Source of the DNA: Pseudomonas sp. R5-89-07
GTDB taxonomy: Bacteria > Pseudomonadota > Gammaproteobacteria > Pseudomonadales > Pseudomonadaceae
Reading direction: 5' to 3'
NCBI RefSeq assembly: GCF_003851685.1
Contig: NZ_CP027727.1
Location: 806,001-870,000 of the forward strand
Length of the DNA stretch: 64,000 nucleotides
Both the position numbers and the translations under genes were made by a program. Position 1 is the stretch's first letter. Every line of letters starts with the position of its first letter. The notes below the pieces were generated by a model. It made no database searches, was not told where the DNA came from, and saw nothing but the letters and a program-made list of their open reading frames with translations. Positions 1 through 10,010 of the stretch are shown here, in pieces.

Positions 1-1017
1 GCGCGTGACTTGCCAGGTGTTCATGCACGCCTTGAGCAATACATTCGCGTCGCTGGCGGGTTTCTGGCCCATGCCGGCTTGCCAGCAGGCTGCACTAAGA
101 TCCTGGCCCATCACTTTCAAGCCGGCTTCATCGGCCTTCTGCTCATTACCGTCATAAGTATCCGGGCTGGCGGCATACCAGATGTAGCTTGGGTGGTTGG
201 CGCCGAGCACCGAGACCGGCTTGCCCGGCTCCGGGCTGATCTGCGCCAGGCCCAGCACCGCCACCGTTTGCCCGTATTGTTGCTTGATCCAACTGCGCAC
301 CGGCGCGCCGAACGCGACCATTGGCAACGTACCGTTGGGGCGCAGGCTCAATTCCTTGACCATGCGGGTCTGGTAGTCGGTGAAATAGCCGTAGACGGCT
401 TCCAGGTCCTTACCGGCATTCGACGGCGCGGCGATCGGGGCGATATCGATGATGGTCTGGTAGGCCGGGGTTTCGCCGGCAGGAATGCCATTGTCGGTGA
501 GCAAGGTTGCCCAGCGGTCGGTGGTGGCCGATTCCAGGTAGTCCTGGGCCTGGGTCAGCGAATAGTCCGGCGGAAAGTGCAGCAGCTCAATGCTTTTGCG
601 GTTTTCCAGGGCCATGCCCAGCGGCAGGAACAGATACCAGTTATAGGCCCACTTGCCGTCGCTGTTGAGCCGGCTGGCGCCCTGGTAAGCCAGGTCGGCG
701 GTGTCGAGCAGCGCCGTCAGGGGCTGGCTGTAACTCTGCGGCACGCCGCTGAAGGTTGCTGCGACCTGGCCGTCATGCACCTTGACGCTGACCTTGGCCC
801 GGCTGTAGCCGTCACGTTGCAGGCTCTGGTTCAAATAATGCTCGGCGGTCTGCTCCAGCGTCCAGGGCCGAAAGCAGATTACGTTGCAGTTATTGGGAAA
901 CGCAAACAACTGGGTGACACGCTGCGTGCTGCCTAATGGCACTTCGATGTCGGCCTTTACGACCGCACTGGCCAGCAGTGCGGCCAGGGTCAAGGTTAGC
1001 CTGGTCGGTTTGAACAT
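1..1017 (-). CDS. Unknown secreted protein, C-terminus cut by window edge
   Basis: An open frame runs leftward from an ATG at 1017 to the window edge (339 codons, no stop), with AAGGAA about 8 nt before the ATG. The first 22 residues form a Sec signal peptide: two basic residues, a hydrophobic stretch (LTLTLAALLASAVV) and a KA/D cleavage site. The mature part has three Cys close together (NNCNVICF, and one near residue 312) and no motif I can tie to a catalytic family. It lies 122 bp downstream of the acid phosphatase gene on the same strand, so co-transcription is possible. I do not recognise the family. A periplasmic or secreted role is inferred only from the signal peptide. Confidence 0.7.
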   Translation of the reverse strand, partial: MFKPTRLTLTLAALLASAVVKADIEVPLGSTQRVTQLFAFPNNCNVICFRPWTLEQTAEHYLNQSLQRDGYSRAKVSVKVHDGQVAATFSGVPQSYSQPLTALLDTADLAYQGASRLNSDGKWAYNWYLFLPLGMALENRKSIELLHFPPDYSLTQAQDYLESATTDRWATLLTDNGIPAGETPAYQTIIDIAPIAAPSNAGKDLEAVYGYFTDYQTRMVKELSLRPNGTLPMVAFGAPVRSWIKQQYGQTVAVLGLAQISPEPGKPVSVLGANHPSYIWYAASPDTYDGNEQKADEAGLKVMGQDLSAACWQAGMGQKPASDANVLLKACMNTWQVTR

Positions 1018-1139
1018 AGTTGGTTCCTTGTCAGCGAAAGCCCGTCTGCGCGGGATGAAAGCCCACCTTCACACAGTAGCGGCTGACCAGGAAAACCGCG
1101 TGCTAAATCGCCGGGCGTGTCGCGAATGGATAAGTAAAC

Positions 1140-2840
1140 CTACACGCTGAACTGCAAGGCGTTACTCAAATCACCCATGGGTTTCTGGCCGCGGGCGATC
1201 ATCGCGTCATCTCTTTGCTTGAGGCCGTCCAGGGTTTCCAATTGAAACACGCGGGTGATCAGGCGCAGGATCGACGCGGTGTCGTAGACGGTATGGTCGA
1301 CCGTGCCTTTGCGCGCGAACGGCGACACCACCAAGGCCGGAACACGCGTGCCCGGGCCCCAGCGGTCGCCCTTGGGCGGGGCTACGTGGTCCCACCATCC
1401 GCCGTTTTCATCGACGGTCACGACCACCACCATGTTGTTCCACTGCGGGCTTTCCTGCAGCACCTTCAGGGCGCGGACGATGTGGCGGTCGCCCGAGGCC
1501 ACATCGGCATAGCCGGCATGCATGTTCAGGTTGCCCTGGGGCTTGTAGAAACTCACGGCAGGCAGCTTGCCCGCTTCGGCGTCGGCGAAGAACCTATTGG
1601 TGCTCGATTCATCGCCCAGCCCGCCGTCGCGCAGGCGCTTGTCCCGCTCGGCACGGTTTTCGGGGCCTTGTTGCTTGAAGTAGTTGAACGGCTGATGGTG
1701 ATACTGGAAATTCGGAATCTTGGGGATGCCGCCCGAGTCCTTGAATTGATCCAGGGTGGCTTGCCATGCGCCGGCGTACCAGGCCCAGTCGATGTTCATT
1801 TTCGAGAGTTTGTCGCCAATGTGTTCGTGGGTTTGCGGTACCAGCACATTGGGCAAGTCCGGTTTGGAAAAGTCCGGGTTTTGCGGGTCGCGGATCCAAG
1901 TCGGCCAGTAAGGCGGAGCCAGCGTGTTGACGGCGTAACCGTCTGGCGTCAAGGCACTGGGGCCGAACTGCGGCGGGCCGGCCATGGCACTGGCCGGTGA
2001 AGTGTCCAAGGGCTTGAGGCGGGTGTCGGTGGGGTCGTCGCTTTGCAGCGTGGCGATCTGCGCCTTGGCCACCGACTGCGCGGCATTGGGGTAGGTCGGC
2101 GCGGTGGCGCTGATCAAATATTGATGGTTGAGAAACGAGCCACCAAACGCACCCTGGAAAAAGTTATCGCACAGCACGAACTCCTTGGCCACGTCCCACA
2201 GGCGCAGGGAGTAGCGGCTCTGGGCGTAATGGCCCATCACCAGTCCACCGGAATCGCCCCAGGCGACGAAACCATCATTCTTGCCGCCGTTGATCTGCAT
2301 CTGGTTCTGGTAGAACACATGCCACAAGTCACGGGTCACCAGGCTCAGCGGCAAGTCTTCGGCATTCGGGCCTTTGAGGGCGAACGGTGCGTTGGGCAGG
2401 TTTTCCTGAAACTGCACCGCGCTCGGGTAGGTCACGCCATCCACGCTTTGCGGGCCCACCTGCAATACGCCGCCCCAGGTCGGGGGGAGGGCGCTCAGCA
2501 CGCTGCCATCACGGTCGCGCTGCTGGTAGTCGCTGGCGGACAGCGCCGAGAGCGGGTTCTCCAGTCCCGGAAAATGGGCGAACAAATTGTTGAAGCTGCG
2601 GTTCTCGGCGTAGATCACCACCACGGTCTTCACATTGTCGCGCAGTGCCTTGTCCAGTTCCTGGGGCGTGAGCGGTCGCGGCACCGGTTTACCCGGTGCC
2701 TGGCTGGTATTGCCGCAGGCACTCAAGCTCGCACCTACCCCCAGCACTGCCGCGCCGCCCAGGAAGCGTCGGCGGCTGGTGTCTACCGGCGATTGGGCGT
2801 TGGAATCGGGAGTCGGGCGGTCTTCGGGCGCGTCAGTCAT
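1140..2840 (-). CDS. Tat-exported acid phosphatase / phosphoesterase family lipoprotein
   Basis: Predicted phosphoesterase of the phospholipase C/acid phosphatase family (Francisella AcpA type), acting on phosphate esters outside the cytoplasm. The N-terminus carries a twin-arginine motif (SRRRFLGG) followed by a hydrophobic stretch and a lipobox-like LSAC, so it is probably Tat-exported and perhaps lipid-anchored. Family motifs are visible: YAENRSFNNLF near the start of the mature domain, FLNHQYL in the middle, and VDENGGWWDHV near the C-terminus, which fit metal and phosphate binding. I chose the ATG at 2840 (566 aa) because AAGGA lies upstream; an in-frame TTG at 2870 would add 10 residues. 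The exact substrate cannot be told from sequence. Confidence 0.85.
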   Translation of the reverse strand: MTDAPEDRPTPDSNAQSPVDTSRRRFLGGAAVLGVGASLSACGNTSQAPGKPVPRPLTPQELDKALRDNVKTVVVIYAENRSFNNLFAHFPGLENPLSALSASDYQQRDRDGSVLSALPPTWGGVLQVGPQSVDGVTYPSAVQFQENLPNAPFALKGPNAEDLPLSLVTRDLWHVFYQNQMQINGGKNDGFVAWGDSGGLVMGHYAQSRYSLRLWDVAKEFVLCDNFFQGAFGGSFLNHQYLISATAPTYPNAAQSVAKAQIATLQSDDPTDTRLKPLDTSPASAMAGPPQFGPSALTPDGYAVNTLAPPYWPTWIRDPQNPDFSKPDLPNVLVPQTHEHIGDKLSKMNIDWAWYAGAWQATLDQFKDSGGIPKIPNFQYHHQPFNYFKQQGPENRAERDKRLRDGGLGDESSTNRFFADAEAGKLPAVSFYKPQGNLNMHAGYADVASGDRHIVRALKVLQESPQWNNMVVVVTVDENGGWWDHVAPPKGDRWGPGTRVPALVVSPFARKGTVDHTVYDTASILRLITRVFQLETLDGLKQRDDAMIARGQKPMGDLSNALQFSV

Positions 2841-2937
2841 TGCAGGGGAATCCTTGGCGAGATGTTGCAAGATATTTCGCAGGACGGTAGCAATGGAATA
2901 TGACGGAACGAAGACAGTGCTGTGCGAGCTATCAAGC

Positions 2938-3258
2938 TCACAACAAGCGCAGTGCCAGTTGGCCGCCGGCGCGCAAATACTCGACCTGGGCCGTCAACGC
3001 ATCCTTGACGATGGCCTCGCCTGTGTCAGTCAGCTTGGCTTTCTTCGCATCGATGACGCTGGTCTGCAGCAACTGCATGGCCACGTCCATCGCTTTCTGG
3101 AAAGCCGTTACGTTGTTATGCCGGCCGAACTCCTTGATCACCGCGGCCATACGGTCATCGGCGTTATCGCGAAGGGCCTTGTATTCAACGAACGACACGT
3201 TGCCATCCTTGTAGATTTCGCTGAGCAACTCTTCCAGTGATTTGGACAGTGGAGTCAT
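2938..3258 (-). CDS. Small conserved protein of unknown function
   Basis: 106 residues, ATG at 3258 with AAGGAAAA about 6 nt upstream. The sequence is mostly amphipathic helix, with no signal peptide, no membrane segment and no Cys. Codon use looks like that of the neighbouring genes and the opposite-strand frames look like shadows, so it is probably real. I recognise it only as a small Pseudomonas-type hypothetical. It stands alone between the acid phosphatase and atoE, with gaps of about 100 and 220 bp, so context says little about its role. Confidence 0.6.
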   Translation of the reverse strand: MTPLSKSLEELLSEIYKDGNVSFVEYKALRDNADDRMAAVIKEFGRHNNVTAFQKAMDVAMQLLQTSVIDAKKAKLTDTGEAIVKDALTAQVEYLRAGGQLALRLL

Positions 3259-3480
3259 CGGATTTTCCTTGGTGTTGGGTGAGGGATCATCCGAATCAGG
3301 TTAATCAAAGACGCTGGCTGCAGGAGTCAGGAGGTGCCACTGCGTCGGGTGGGAAAAGCCCTATGCAGGTCATCGGAGATGCCGCCGGGCGCATCAATGC
3401 AGGAGAGACGGGTTGCCAGTCGCCGATCCATGAACCGATCGCACGAACTATGTAGCAAGCCCGCCTCAGCAGGGACCGCG

Positions 3481-4899
3481 TTACGGCATGACAGGCGGCA
3501 AATATTTCAACGTCGTCCCCAACGCCCACAGCAAAAACAACACCAGCGGCGTGTGTACCAGCAACTGCACGAACGAAAAGCCGATCAAGTCCCGCGCCTT
3601 CAAGCCCAACACCCCGAGCAACGGCAACATATAGAACGGGTTGATCAAGTTCGGCAGCGCTTCGGCCGCGTTGTAGATCTGCACCGCCCAGCCCAGGTGA
3701 TATTGCAGGTCGTTGGCCACTTGCATCACGTAGGGCGCTTCGATGATCCACTTGCCGCCGCCGGAAGGGATGAAGAAGCCCAGCACCGCCGAGTACACGC
3801 CCATCAGCAGGGCGTAGGTGTCGTGGGACGCGATGGAGGTGAAGAACAGCGAGATATGGTGCGCCAGGGTCTGCCCGTCGCCGCCTTTGACCACGGTCAT
3901 CAGCGCTGCAATCGAGCCGTACAGCGGGAACTGGATCAGCACGCCGGTGGTGGTCGGCACGGCGCGGGCCACCGCATCAAGGAAGCTGCGCGGGCGCCAG
4001 TGCAGCAGCGCGCCGACCATGATGAACAGAAAGTTATAGGTGTTGAGCCCGGAGATGGCGCTGATTGCCGGTTTGGTCGAGAACTCGTGGAACAACCAGC
4101 CGGCCGCCAGCAACGCCAGCAGGATCGTCAGCAGCGGGCTGTGCTCCAGCCATTCGCCTGGGCGGGTTGGCGCCTGCAGCTTGGGCAGGTTGAACGCCGG
4201 GTCGACGCCGCAGGCCTTGGCGTCCCGCGCACTGTTCGGGCCCGGTGCGGTGGCGTAGGCGATAATCAGCGACACGATGATCAGCGCCAGCAGCATCACG
4301 CCGGATTGCCACAAAAAGATGGTTTCGGTAAACGGGATCATCCCGGTGATCGCCAGGATCGACGGCGGCAAGCTGGCCGGGTTGGCCTGCAACTGCGCGG
4401 CCGATGACGACAGCCCCAGCGCCCACACCGCGCCCAGGCCCAGATAGGCAGCGGCGCCAGCGGCACGGTAGTCCATGCGCAGGTCCGTGCGCCGGGCCAG
4501 TGCGCGCACCAGCAAGCCGCCGAACACCAGGGACAGGCCCCAGTTGAGCAGCGACGCCACCATGGAAATCAGCGCAACCCAGGCCACCGCCGAGCGACCG
4601 TTGCGGGGGATGCGCGCCAGGCGGTCAATCAGTTTCACTGCAGGCGGCGAACTGGCGACCACATAGCCACCGATCACCACAAACGCCATCTGCATGGTGA
4701 ACGGGATCAGGCTCCAGAACCCGTCACCAAACGCTTTGGCGGCTTCGGTGGGCGCGGCGCCCATGCCCAGGGTAGCCACCGCGACGATGATCACGGCGAG
4801 GGCGGCGAACACCCAGGAGTCCGGAAACCAGCGCTCGGCAAAGTTGGAGCAACGCAGGGCGAACCGGGCATAGCGGCTTTCTTCGATAGCATCGGCCAC
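3481..4899 (-). CDS. atoE: Short-chain fatty acid transporter, AtoE family
   Basis: 472-residue polytopic inner membrane protein of the AtoE family, which takes up short-chain fatty acids such as acetoacetate or butyrate. Roughly a dozen hydrophobic segments span the length. Typical family stretches are visible: the N-terminal RWFPDSWVFAA, a central NWGLSLVFGG, and the conserved GFFIPSGGGKWIIEAP near residue 385. The start is GTG at 4899 with GAGGAAAG just upstream. No ato CoA-transferase genes lie nearby, so its physiological substrate here is open. It is divergent from the MFS gene across a 185-bp AT-rich gap that must hold both promoters. Confidence 0.88.
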   Translation of the reverse strand: MADAIEESRYARFALRCSNFAERWFPDSWVFAALAVIIVAVATLGMGAAPTEAAKAFGDGFWSLIPFTMQMAFVVIGGYVVASSPPAVKLIDRLARIPRNGRSAVAWVALISMVASLLNWGLSLVFGGLLVRALARRTDLRMDYRAAGAAAYLGLGAVWALGLSSSAAQLQANPASLPPSILAITGMIPFTETIFLWQSGVMLLALIIVSLIIAYATAPGPNSARDAKACGVDPAFNLPKLQAPTRPGEWLEHSPLLTILLALLAAGWLFHEFSTKPAISAISGLNTYNFLFIMVGALLHWRPRSFLDAVARAVPTTTGVLIQFPLYGSIAALMTVVKGGDGQTLAHHISLFFTSIASHDTYALLMGVYSAVLGFFIPSGGGKWIIEAPYVMQVANDLQYHLGWAVQIYNAAEALPNLINPFYMLPLLGVLGLKARDLIGFSFVQLLVHTPLVLFLLWALGTTLKYLPPVMP

Positions 4900-5084
4900 G
4901 AGTCTTTCCTCTTGTATTTATTATGGGTTCGGCAGTTTTCCGGCATGTTCCTCTACGCTCATTGATTTGTGAATGTAGTTATCTTCATCGATCAATGAGT
5001 AAAACAAATATATCCGCCGCGATTGCCAGGATCCGGTTCAACTCATAACCTGCACGCCATTTTGTCTGTCTGCCGAGCTTGTAC

Positions 5085-6374
5085 ATGACTGCCACCTTTT
5101 CTTCACAGGCGCAGCGCTTTTCCCGCTCCGACTACAAAACCCTGGGCCTGGCCGCCCTCGGTGGCGCCTTGGAAATCTACGATTTCATTATCTTCGTGTT
5201 CTTCGCGCTGACCCTCAGCCAACTGTTCTTCCCCCCGGAAATGCCCGAGTGGCTGCGGCTGCTGCAAAGCTTCGGCATCTTCGTCACCGGGTACCTGGCG
5301 CGCCCGCTGGGCGGCATCCTGATGGCGCACTTTGCCGACCACCTGGGACGCAAGCGTGTGTTCAGCCTGAGCATCCTGATGATGGCCTTGCCCTGCCTGC
5401 TGATCGGGATCATGCCGACCTACGCGCAAATCGGCTATTTCGCACCGCTGATCCTGCTGGCGCTGCGCGTGCTGCAAGGCGCTGCGGTAGGCGGTGAAGT
5501 GCCCAGTGCCTGGACCTTCGTCGCCGAACACGCCCCGCGCAGTCATCGCGGCTATGCCTTGGGGTTCCTGCAAGCGGGCCTGACGTTCGGCTACTTGCTG
5601 GGCGCACTCACGGCTACGTTGCTTGCACAGGTGTTTACCCCGGCCGAAATTCTCGACTACGCCTGGCGCCTGCCCTTCCTGCTTGGCGGCGTATTCGGCG
5701 TGATCGGCGTATGGCTGCGTCGCTGGCTCAGCGAAACTCCGGTGTTCCTCGAAATGCAGGCCCGCCGCCAGGCTGCCGCCGAACTGCCGCTGCGCACCAT
5801 ATTGCGCGACCACCGCGCCGTGTTGCTGCCGGCGATGATCCTCACCTGTGTGCTCACCTCGGCGGTGGTGGTGCTCGTCGTCATCACCCCGACCATGATG
5901 CAGAAAACCTTCGGCATGAGCCCCAGCCACACCTTCGCCCTGAGCGCGTTGGGGATTGTGTTCCTCAACATCGGCTGCGTATTGGCGGGCCTGCTGGTGG
6001 ACCGTATTGGTGCCTGGCGCGCGGTACTGGTCTACAGCCTGCTGCTGCCGGTGGGGGTATTTATCCTGTACGCCAGCCTGATCAGCGGCGGCATCTGGCT
6101 GGGCGCGGCGTATGCCGTGGCAGGCTTGAGTTGCGGTGTGGTGGGCGCGGTGCCGTCAGTGATGGTTGGGCTGTTTCCGGCGCAGGTGCGCGTGTCGGGA
6201 ATTTCCTTCACCTACAACATTGCCTATGCACTCTGGGCGAGTACCACGCCGCTGATGCTGATTGCGCTGATGCCCACGAGTCCGTGGATTTGCGTGGGCT
6301 ATTGCGTGGTGATGGGGGCGGTGGGGGCCGGGAGTGCGGCGCTGTTCGGCAAGCGCCACACCCTGGCTGGCTGA
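5085..6374 (+). CDS. MFS transporter, metabolite:H+ symporter (MHS) family
   Basis: 429-residue major facilitator with about 12 membrane segments, most like the MHS subfamily (citrate, alpha-ketoglutarate, proline/betaine carriers). Seen directly: LEIYDFIIFVFFA in TM1, a loop 2-3 signature of the GxLADxxGRR type (HFADHLGRKRV, near residue 86), and RVLQGAAVGGEVPSAWTF in TM4, a hallmark of MHS carriers. Substrate is likely a small organic acid but cannot be fixed. I start it at ATG 5085; an in-frame TTG two codons earlier is less likely. The ribosome-binding site is weak in either case. It converges with the GntP permease, with 3 bp between stop codons. Confidence 0.85.
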   Translation: MTATFSSQAQRFSRSDYKTLGLAALGGALEIYDFIIFVFFALTLSQLFFPPEMPEWLRLLQSFGIFVTGYLARPLGGILMAHFADHLGRKRVFSLSILMMALPCLLIGIMPTYAQIGYFAPLILLALRVLQGAAVGGEVPSAWTFVAEHAPRSHRGYALGFLQAGLTFGYLLGALTATLLAQVFTPAEILDYAWRLPFLLGGVFGVIGVWLRRWLSETPVFLEMQARRQAAAELPLRTILRDHRAVLLPAMILTCVLTSAVVVLVVITPTMMQKTFGMSPSHTFALSALGIVFLNIGCVLAGLLVDRIGAWRAVLVYSLLLPVGVFILYASLISGGIWLGAAYAVAGLSCGVVGAVPSVMVGLFPAQVRVSGISFTYNIAYALWASTTPLMLIALMPTSPWICVGYCVVMGAVGAGSAALFGKRHTLAG

Positions 6375-6377
6375 GGC

Positions 6378-7748
6378 TCAGGTCAGAAAATGCCAGAGCA
6401 GCAGTGTACCCACCAGCCCGACCACCGAGACGATGGTCTGCAACACCGACCACACCCAGATCGTCTGCTTGAGCTGCAAGCCAAAGTACTCACGCACCAT
6501 CCAGAATCCGGCGTCATTGACGTGGCAGAAGAACACCGAGCCGGCGCCAATCGCCAGCGCCACCAGTGAACTCTGGGTCGCCGCGAGCCCGGCCATCATC
6601 GGCGCGAGGATGCCCGCCGTGGTGGTCGTGGCGACGGTGGCCGAGCCGGTGGCCTGGCGCAACGCCACGGCGATCAACCAGGCCAGCAACAGGTACGGCA
6701 TGTGTGCGCCTTCCGCGACCTTGCTGATGGTCTGGCTCACGCCGGCGTCAAGCAGCGTTTGCTTGAGGCCGCCACCCGCGCCGATGGTCAGCAGCAACAC
6801 GGCGATGGGCGCAAGGGCTTTGCGCAGGGTGTTGCCGACGTCGGCGCGCGGCATGCCGGCAGCCCAGCCCAGGCAGATCACTGCGGCGATCACCGCCAGG
6901 CCGAGGGCGATCAGCGGTTCGCCGAGGAATTTCAAGGTCAGGCCGACCGTGCTTTCTGCAGGCAACGCGACTTTGGCAAGCGTGCTGCCGAGCATCAGAA
7001 TCACCGGCAACAGGATGATCAGCAGTGACACGCCAAAGCTCGGCTGGCGCGGCGCCTTGGGCGGTGCGCTGAACAGCGCGCCGATCTCGGCCGGTTCATC
7101 CACGTGCAGGCGTTTGGACAGCCAGTTGCCGTAGAGGGGGCCGGCCAGGATCACCGCCGGTACCGCCAGGCACAATCCCAGCAGCATGGTCAGGCCCAGG
7201 TCGGCGTGCAGCGCGCCCACCGCGATCAGCGGCCCGGGATGCGGTGGCATCAGCGCGTGCAGGGTGGTCATGCCCGCCAGTGCGGGGATGGCGATTTTCA
7301 GCAGTGGCTGGTTCGAGCGCTTGGCCATCACGAAGATGATCGGCACCATCATCACCAGGCCGACTTCGAAGAACAACGGCAGGCCGATCACCATGGCGAC
7401 CAGCGCCATCACCCAGGGCAAGGACTTGCCCTTGCCCAGCCCGAGCAAGGTCGTGGCGATACGGTCGGCAGCGCCGGATTCGGCCATCAGCGCACCGAGC
7501 ATTGCTCCCAGGGCAATGATGATCCCGGCTTCGCCGAGGATCGCCCCGGCGCCTTTGCTGAACGCCTTGGCCACTTCTTCCGGTGGTAACCCGGCACCGA
7601 CCCCGGCGATGAACGTACCGATCAGAATGGACAGGAACGGCGGCAATTTGGTCGCGCTGATCAGCACGATGATGCTGGCAATCGCCAGCAGTACGCAGAA
7701 CATCAAGCGGGTGTCGTGGACCATCCACGCGGCGGTCGATAACTCCAA
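6378..7748 (-). CDS. GntP-family gluconate:H+ symporter
   Basis: 456-residue inner membrane permease of the GntP family, importing gluconate or a related sugar acid by proton symport. The conserved GLPLFFEVGLVMMVPI (about residue 130), HALMPPHPGP (about 165) and ATGSATVATTTTAGI (about 380) stretches are all present, with about a dozen hydrophobic segments. The start is TTG at 7748, preceded by GGAG at 7-nt spacing. The ATG eight codons later has no Shine-Dalgarno, so I prefer the TTG. No gluconokinase or GntR gene lies beside it, so the gene stands alone. Confidence 0.88.
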   Translation of the reverse strand: MELSTAAWMVHDTRLMFCVLLAIASIIVLISATKLPPFLSILIGTFIAGVGAGLPPEEVAKAFSKGAGAILGEAGIIIALGAMLGALMAESGAADRIATTLLGLGKGKSLPWVMALVAMVIGLPLFFEVGLVMMVPIIFVMAKRSNQPLLKIAIPALAGMTTLHALMPPHPGPLIAVGALHADLGLTMLLGLCLAVPAVILAGPLYGNWLSKRLHVDEPAEIGALFSAPPKAPRQPSFGVSLLIILLPVILMLGSTLAKVALPAESTVGLTLKFLGEPLIALGLAVIAAVICLGWAAGMPRADVGNTLRKALAPIAVLLLTIGAGGGLKQTLLDAGVSQTISKVAEGAHMPYLLLAWLIAVALRQATGSATVATTTTAGILAPMMAGLAATQSSLVALAIGAGSVFFCHVNDAGFWMVREYFGLQLKQTIWVWSVLQTIVSVVGLVGTLLLWHFLT

Positions 7749-7823
7749 AACAGGACTCCTTATCGAACAGGTTGGCTAATATGTTTCTTTTTGTTTCAGC
7801 CTGAAAAGCATACCTGATACCGC

Positions 7824-7848
7824 AACGACCCAAGCGTAATGGGTCGTT
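7824..7848. repeat. Perfect 8-bp inverted repeat upstream of gntP-like gene
   Basis: AACGACCC (7824-7831) and GGGTCGTT (7841-7848) pair around a 9-nt loop, followed on the + strand by two further T. It lies in the 254-bp gap between two divergent genes, about 75 bp upstream of the permease start. It could be an operator or a weak terminator. Its position upstream of a gene rather than downstream makes an operator slightly more likely. Confidence 0.4.
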
Positions 7849-8002
7849 TTGGTGCAACTCGCGATCCAAGCGCGGAGGGGATTTGAATGAAGGCTGAAGG
7901 ATTTAAAAATATAGTTCGGCCACTGCCTGCAGCCCCTCTTCAGAAAAAGCCCGCAGCGCCGATGCAGGAAAGACACCCTCCCCACTTGCCTATTGGTGCC
8001 CC

Positions 8003-9319
8003 ATGTTCAATACCCGCCTGAAGCAGGAGCTGTCGGCTCTTCGCGAAGAATTGTCGAGCTTGCTCCAGGTCAAAGAGAGCCTGGAAAGCGAAATGCTGTG
8101 CCTGACGCTGGACGCCGATGGGCGGGTGGAGTGGGCGAATGCCAATTTCCTGCAAGAACTGGCTTACTCGCTGGGCGAGATTGTGGGGCGGCCGATCGAA
8201 GACCTGGTGCCGGCCCACGTTCGCCAGGACGAATTTCAGTTGCGCTTCAAGCATGCACTGGCGCGCGGCGAACATTTCGCTGGCGCCGTACGCCTGATGC
8301 GCGGCAATGGCAAAGAGGCGTGGCTACGCTCGATCTCACAGCCAGTGCGCAGTTCGGACGGGCGCATCAAGCATTTTGCGATCTATTCCAGCGACCTCAC
8401 GCGCACCATCGAAAGCTCGCGTGAGCATCAAAACCTCATCACCGCGTTGATGCGCTCCACTGCATTGATCGAGTTCGACCTGGACGGCCAGGTGCTCACC
8501 GCCAATGATCGCTTCCTCGGTGCCATGGGCTACAGCCTGGCGCAGATCCAGGGTAAGCATCACCGTATGTTCTGCGAGCCGCAGGAATACAACAGCCCTG
8601 AGTACCAGCAATTCTGGAAGCGCCTGAACGCGGGCGAGTTCGTCGCGGCGCGCTTCAAGCGCGTGGACAGTCATGGCCGTGCGGTGTGGTTGGAAGCCAC
8701 CTATAACCCAGTGGCGGACGCCAATGAGCGGCTGTACAAAGTGGTCAAGTTCGCCACGGTGATCACTGACCAGGTCAACCGCGAGCAGGCGGTGGCCGAG
8801 GCCGCCAATATTGCCTACAGCACCTCCCTGCAAACCGATGACAGCGCCCAGCGCGGCACCACTGTAGTGACCCAGGCGGTGGACGTGATGCGCGACCTGG
8901 CCCAGCACATGCAGCAGGCCGGTGAAGGGATCGAGGCGTTGAACGCTCAGTCCCAGGTGATCGGCAGCATCGTCAAGACCATCAGCGGTATCGCTGAACA
9001 GACCAACCTGCTGGCGCTCAACGCGGCCATCGAAGCGGCGCGCGCCGGTGAGCAGGGACGTGGCTTCGCGGTGGTGGCCGATGAGGTGCGGCAACTGGCG
9101 TCACGCACCAGCAAAGCCACCGAGGAAATCGTCGGCGTTGTGCGTCAGAACCAGGACATGGCCCGCGACGCGGTGGCCTTGATGGCCGACGGACGTGCGC
9201 AAGCCGAGCAGGGCCTGGCCCTTGCGGCCGAGGCGGGTACCGTGATTGTCGAGATTCAAGACGGTGCGCAGAAGGTGGTGAGCGCGGTCGGGCAGTTTGC
9301 CAATCAGCTGTCGAGCTGA
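8003..9319 (+). CDS. Soluble PAS-PAS methyl-accepting chemotaxis protein (BdlA-like)
   Basis: 438-residue cytoplasmic chemoreceptor with no membrane segment. It has a short N-terminal helix, PAS domain 1 (about 26-125, with [14 protein letters not shown]), PAS domain 2 (about 145-260, with [20 protein letters not shown]), and an MCP signalling hairpin whose tip reads [19 protein letters not shown] (about 332-350). This layout matches P. aeruginosa BdlA, a biofilm-dispersal sensor, and also Aer-like energy sensors; which it resembles in function is not decidable here. Signals would pass to CheW/CheA. No che genes are in the window. Confidence 0.85.
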   Translation: MFNTRLKQELSALREELSSLLQVKESLESEMLCLTLDADGRVEWANANFLQELAYSLGEIVGRPIEDLVPAHVRQDEFQLRFKHALARGEHFAGAVRLMRGNGKEAWLRSISQPVRSSDGRIKHFAIYSSDLTRTIESSREHQNLITALMRSTALIEFDLDGQVLTANDRFLGAMGYSLAQIQGKHHRMFCEPQEYNSPEYQQFWKRLNAGEFVAARFKRVDSHGRAVWLEATYNPVADANERLYKVVKFATVITDQVNREQAVAEAANIAYSTSLQTDDSAQRGTTVVTQAVDVMRDLAQHMQQAGEGIEALNAQSQVIGSIVKTISGIAEQTNLLALNAAIEAARAGEQGRGFAVVADEVRQLASRTSKATEEIVGVVRQNQDMARDAVALMADGRAQAEQGLALAAEAGTVIVEIQDGAQKVVSAVGQFANQLSS

Positions 9320-9379
9320 CCTGTCGGGCTTGTGCTTGAGGTATCGTAGGTCTTTTATCGCTTACAGAGCTGATCGACC

Positions 9380-9955
9380 ATGAGCCCTACGTTCCGTCGC
9401 CCCGTACCACTGTCCAAGGCTTACCGTTTGCTCAACCACGGACCGACCGTGTTGGTGAGCGCAGCCCACAACGGCCAGCGCAATGTCATGGCCGCTGCCT
9501 GGGCCATGCCGCTGGATTTTGATCCGCCCAAAGTCGCGGTCGTTCTGGACAAGGCCACCTTGACTCGACAACTGCTCGAAGGGGCCGGCACCTTCGTGCT
9601 CCAGGTGCCCTGTGTTGCGCAGGCCGACCTGGTGCAAACGGTCGGCAACACCAGCGGCGTTGAAACCGACAAATTCGCGGCCTACGGCCTGCACAGCTTC
9701 AGCGGTGAACACACCGAGGCGCCGATGCTGGAAGGTTGCGTGGCCTGGTTGGAGTGCCGCCTGCTGCCTGAGCCGCATAATCAGCAGACCTATGATCTGT
9801 TCCTGGGCGAAGTGGTTGCGGCCTATGCTGATGAACGGGTATTCAGCGAGGGCCGTTGGCATTTTGAAGGGCATGATGAACTGCGCACGTTGCACCACGT
9901 GGCGGGTGGGAATTTCCTGGCCATCGGCCAACCGGTTGTCGGGCACCAGCTCTGA
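9380..9955 (+). CDS. Flavin reductase-like FMN-binding protein
   Basis: 191 residues with the flavin reductase-like split-barrel fold. The N-terminal PTVLVSAAHNGQRNVMAAAWAMPLDFDPPKV stretch (split here: PTVLVSAAHNG, then NVMAAAWAMPLDFDPPKV) matches the FMN-binding start of this family, and HHVAGGNFLAIG lies at the C-terminus. Such proteins reduce FMN with NAD(P)H or serve as partners of monooxygenases. No partner oxygenase gene is adjacent. It follows the chemoreceptor by 60 bp on the same strand; co-transcription is possible. Confidence 0.8.
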   Translation: MSPTFRRPVPLSKAYRLLNHGPTVLVSAAHNGQRNVMAAAWAMPLDFDPPKVAVVLDKATLTRQLLEGAGTFVLQVPCVAQADLVQTVGNTSGVETDKFAAYGLHSFSGEHTEAPMLEGCVAWLECRLLPEPHNQQTYDLFLGEVVAAYADERVFSEGRWHFEGHDELRTLHHVAGGNFLAIGQPVVGHQL

Positions 9956-10010
9956 CCAAGGGGGCAGGCCCAGTCAAGCGAGCGCAATGCTCAAAGCAGC
10001 GAAGATCAAC

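Noticed and set aside
3237..3751. Frames on both strands in and beside the atoE 3' region
   Set aside because: They overlap atoE or the 222-bp gap with poor codon use, no ribosome-binding site and no motif; they mirror atoE.
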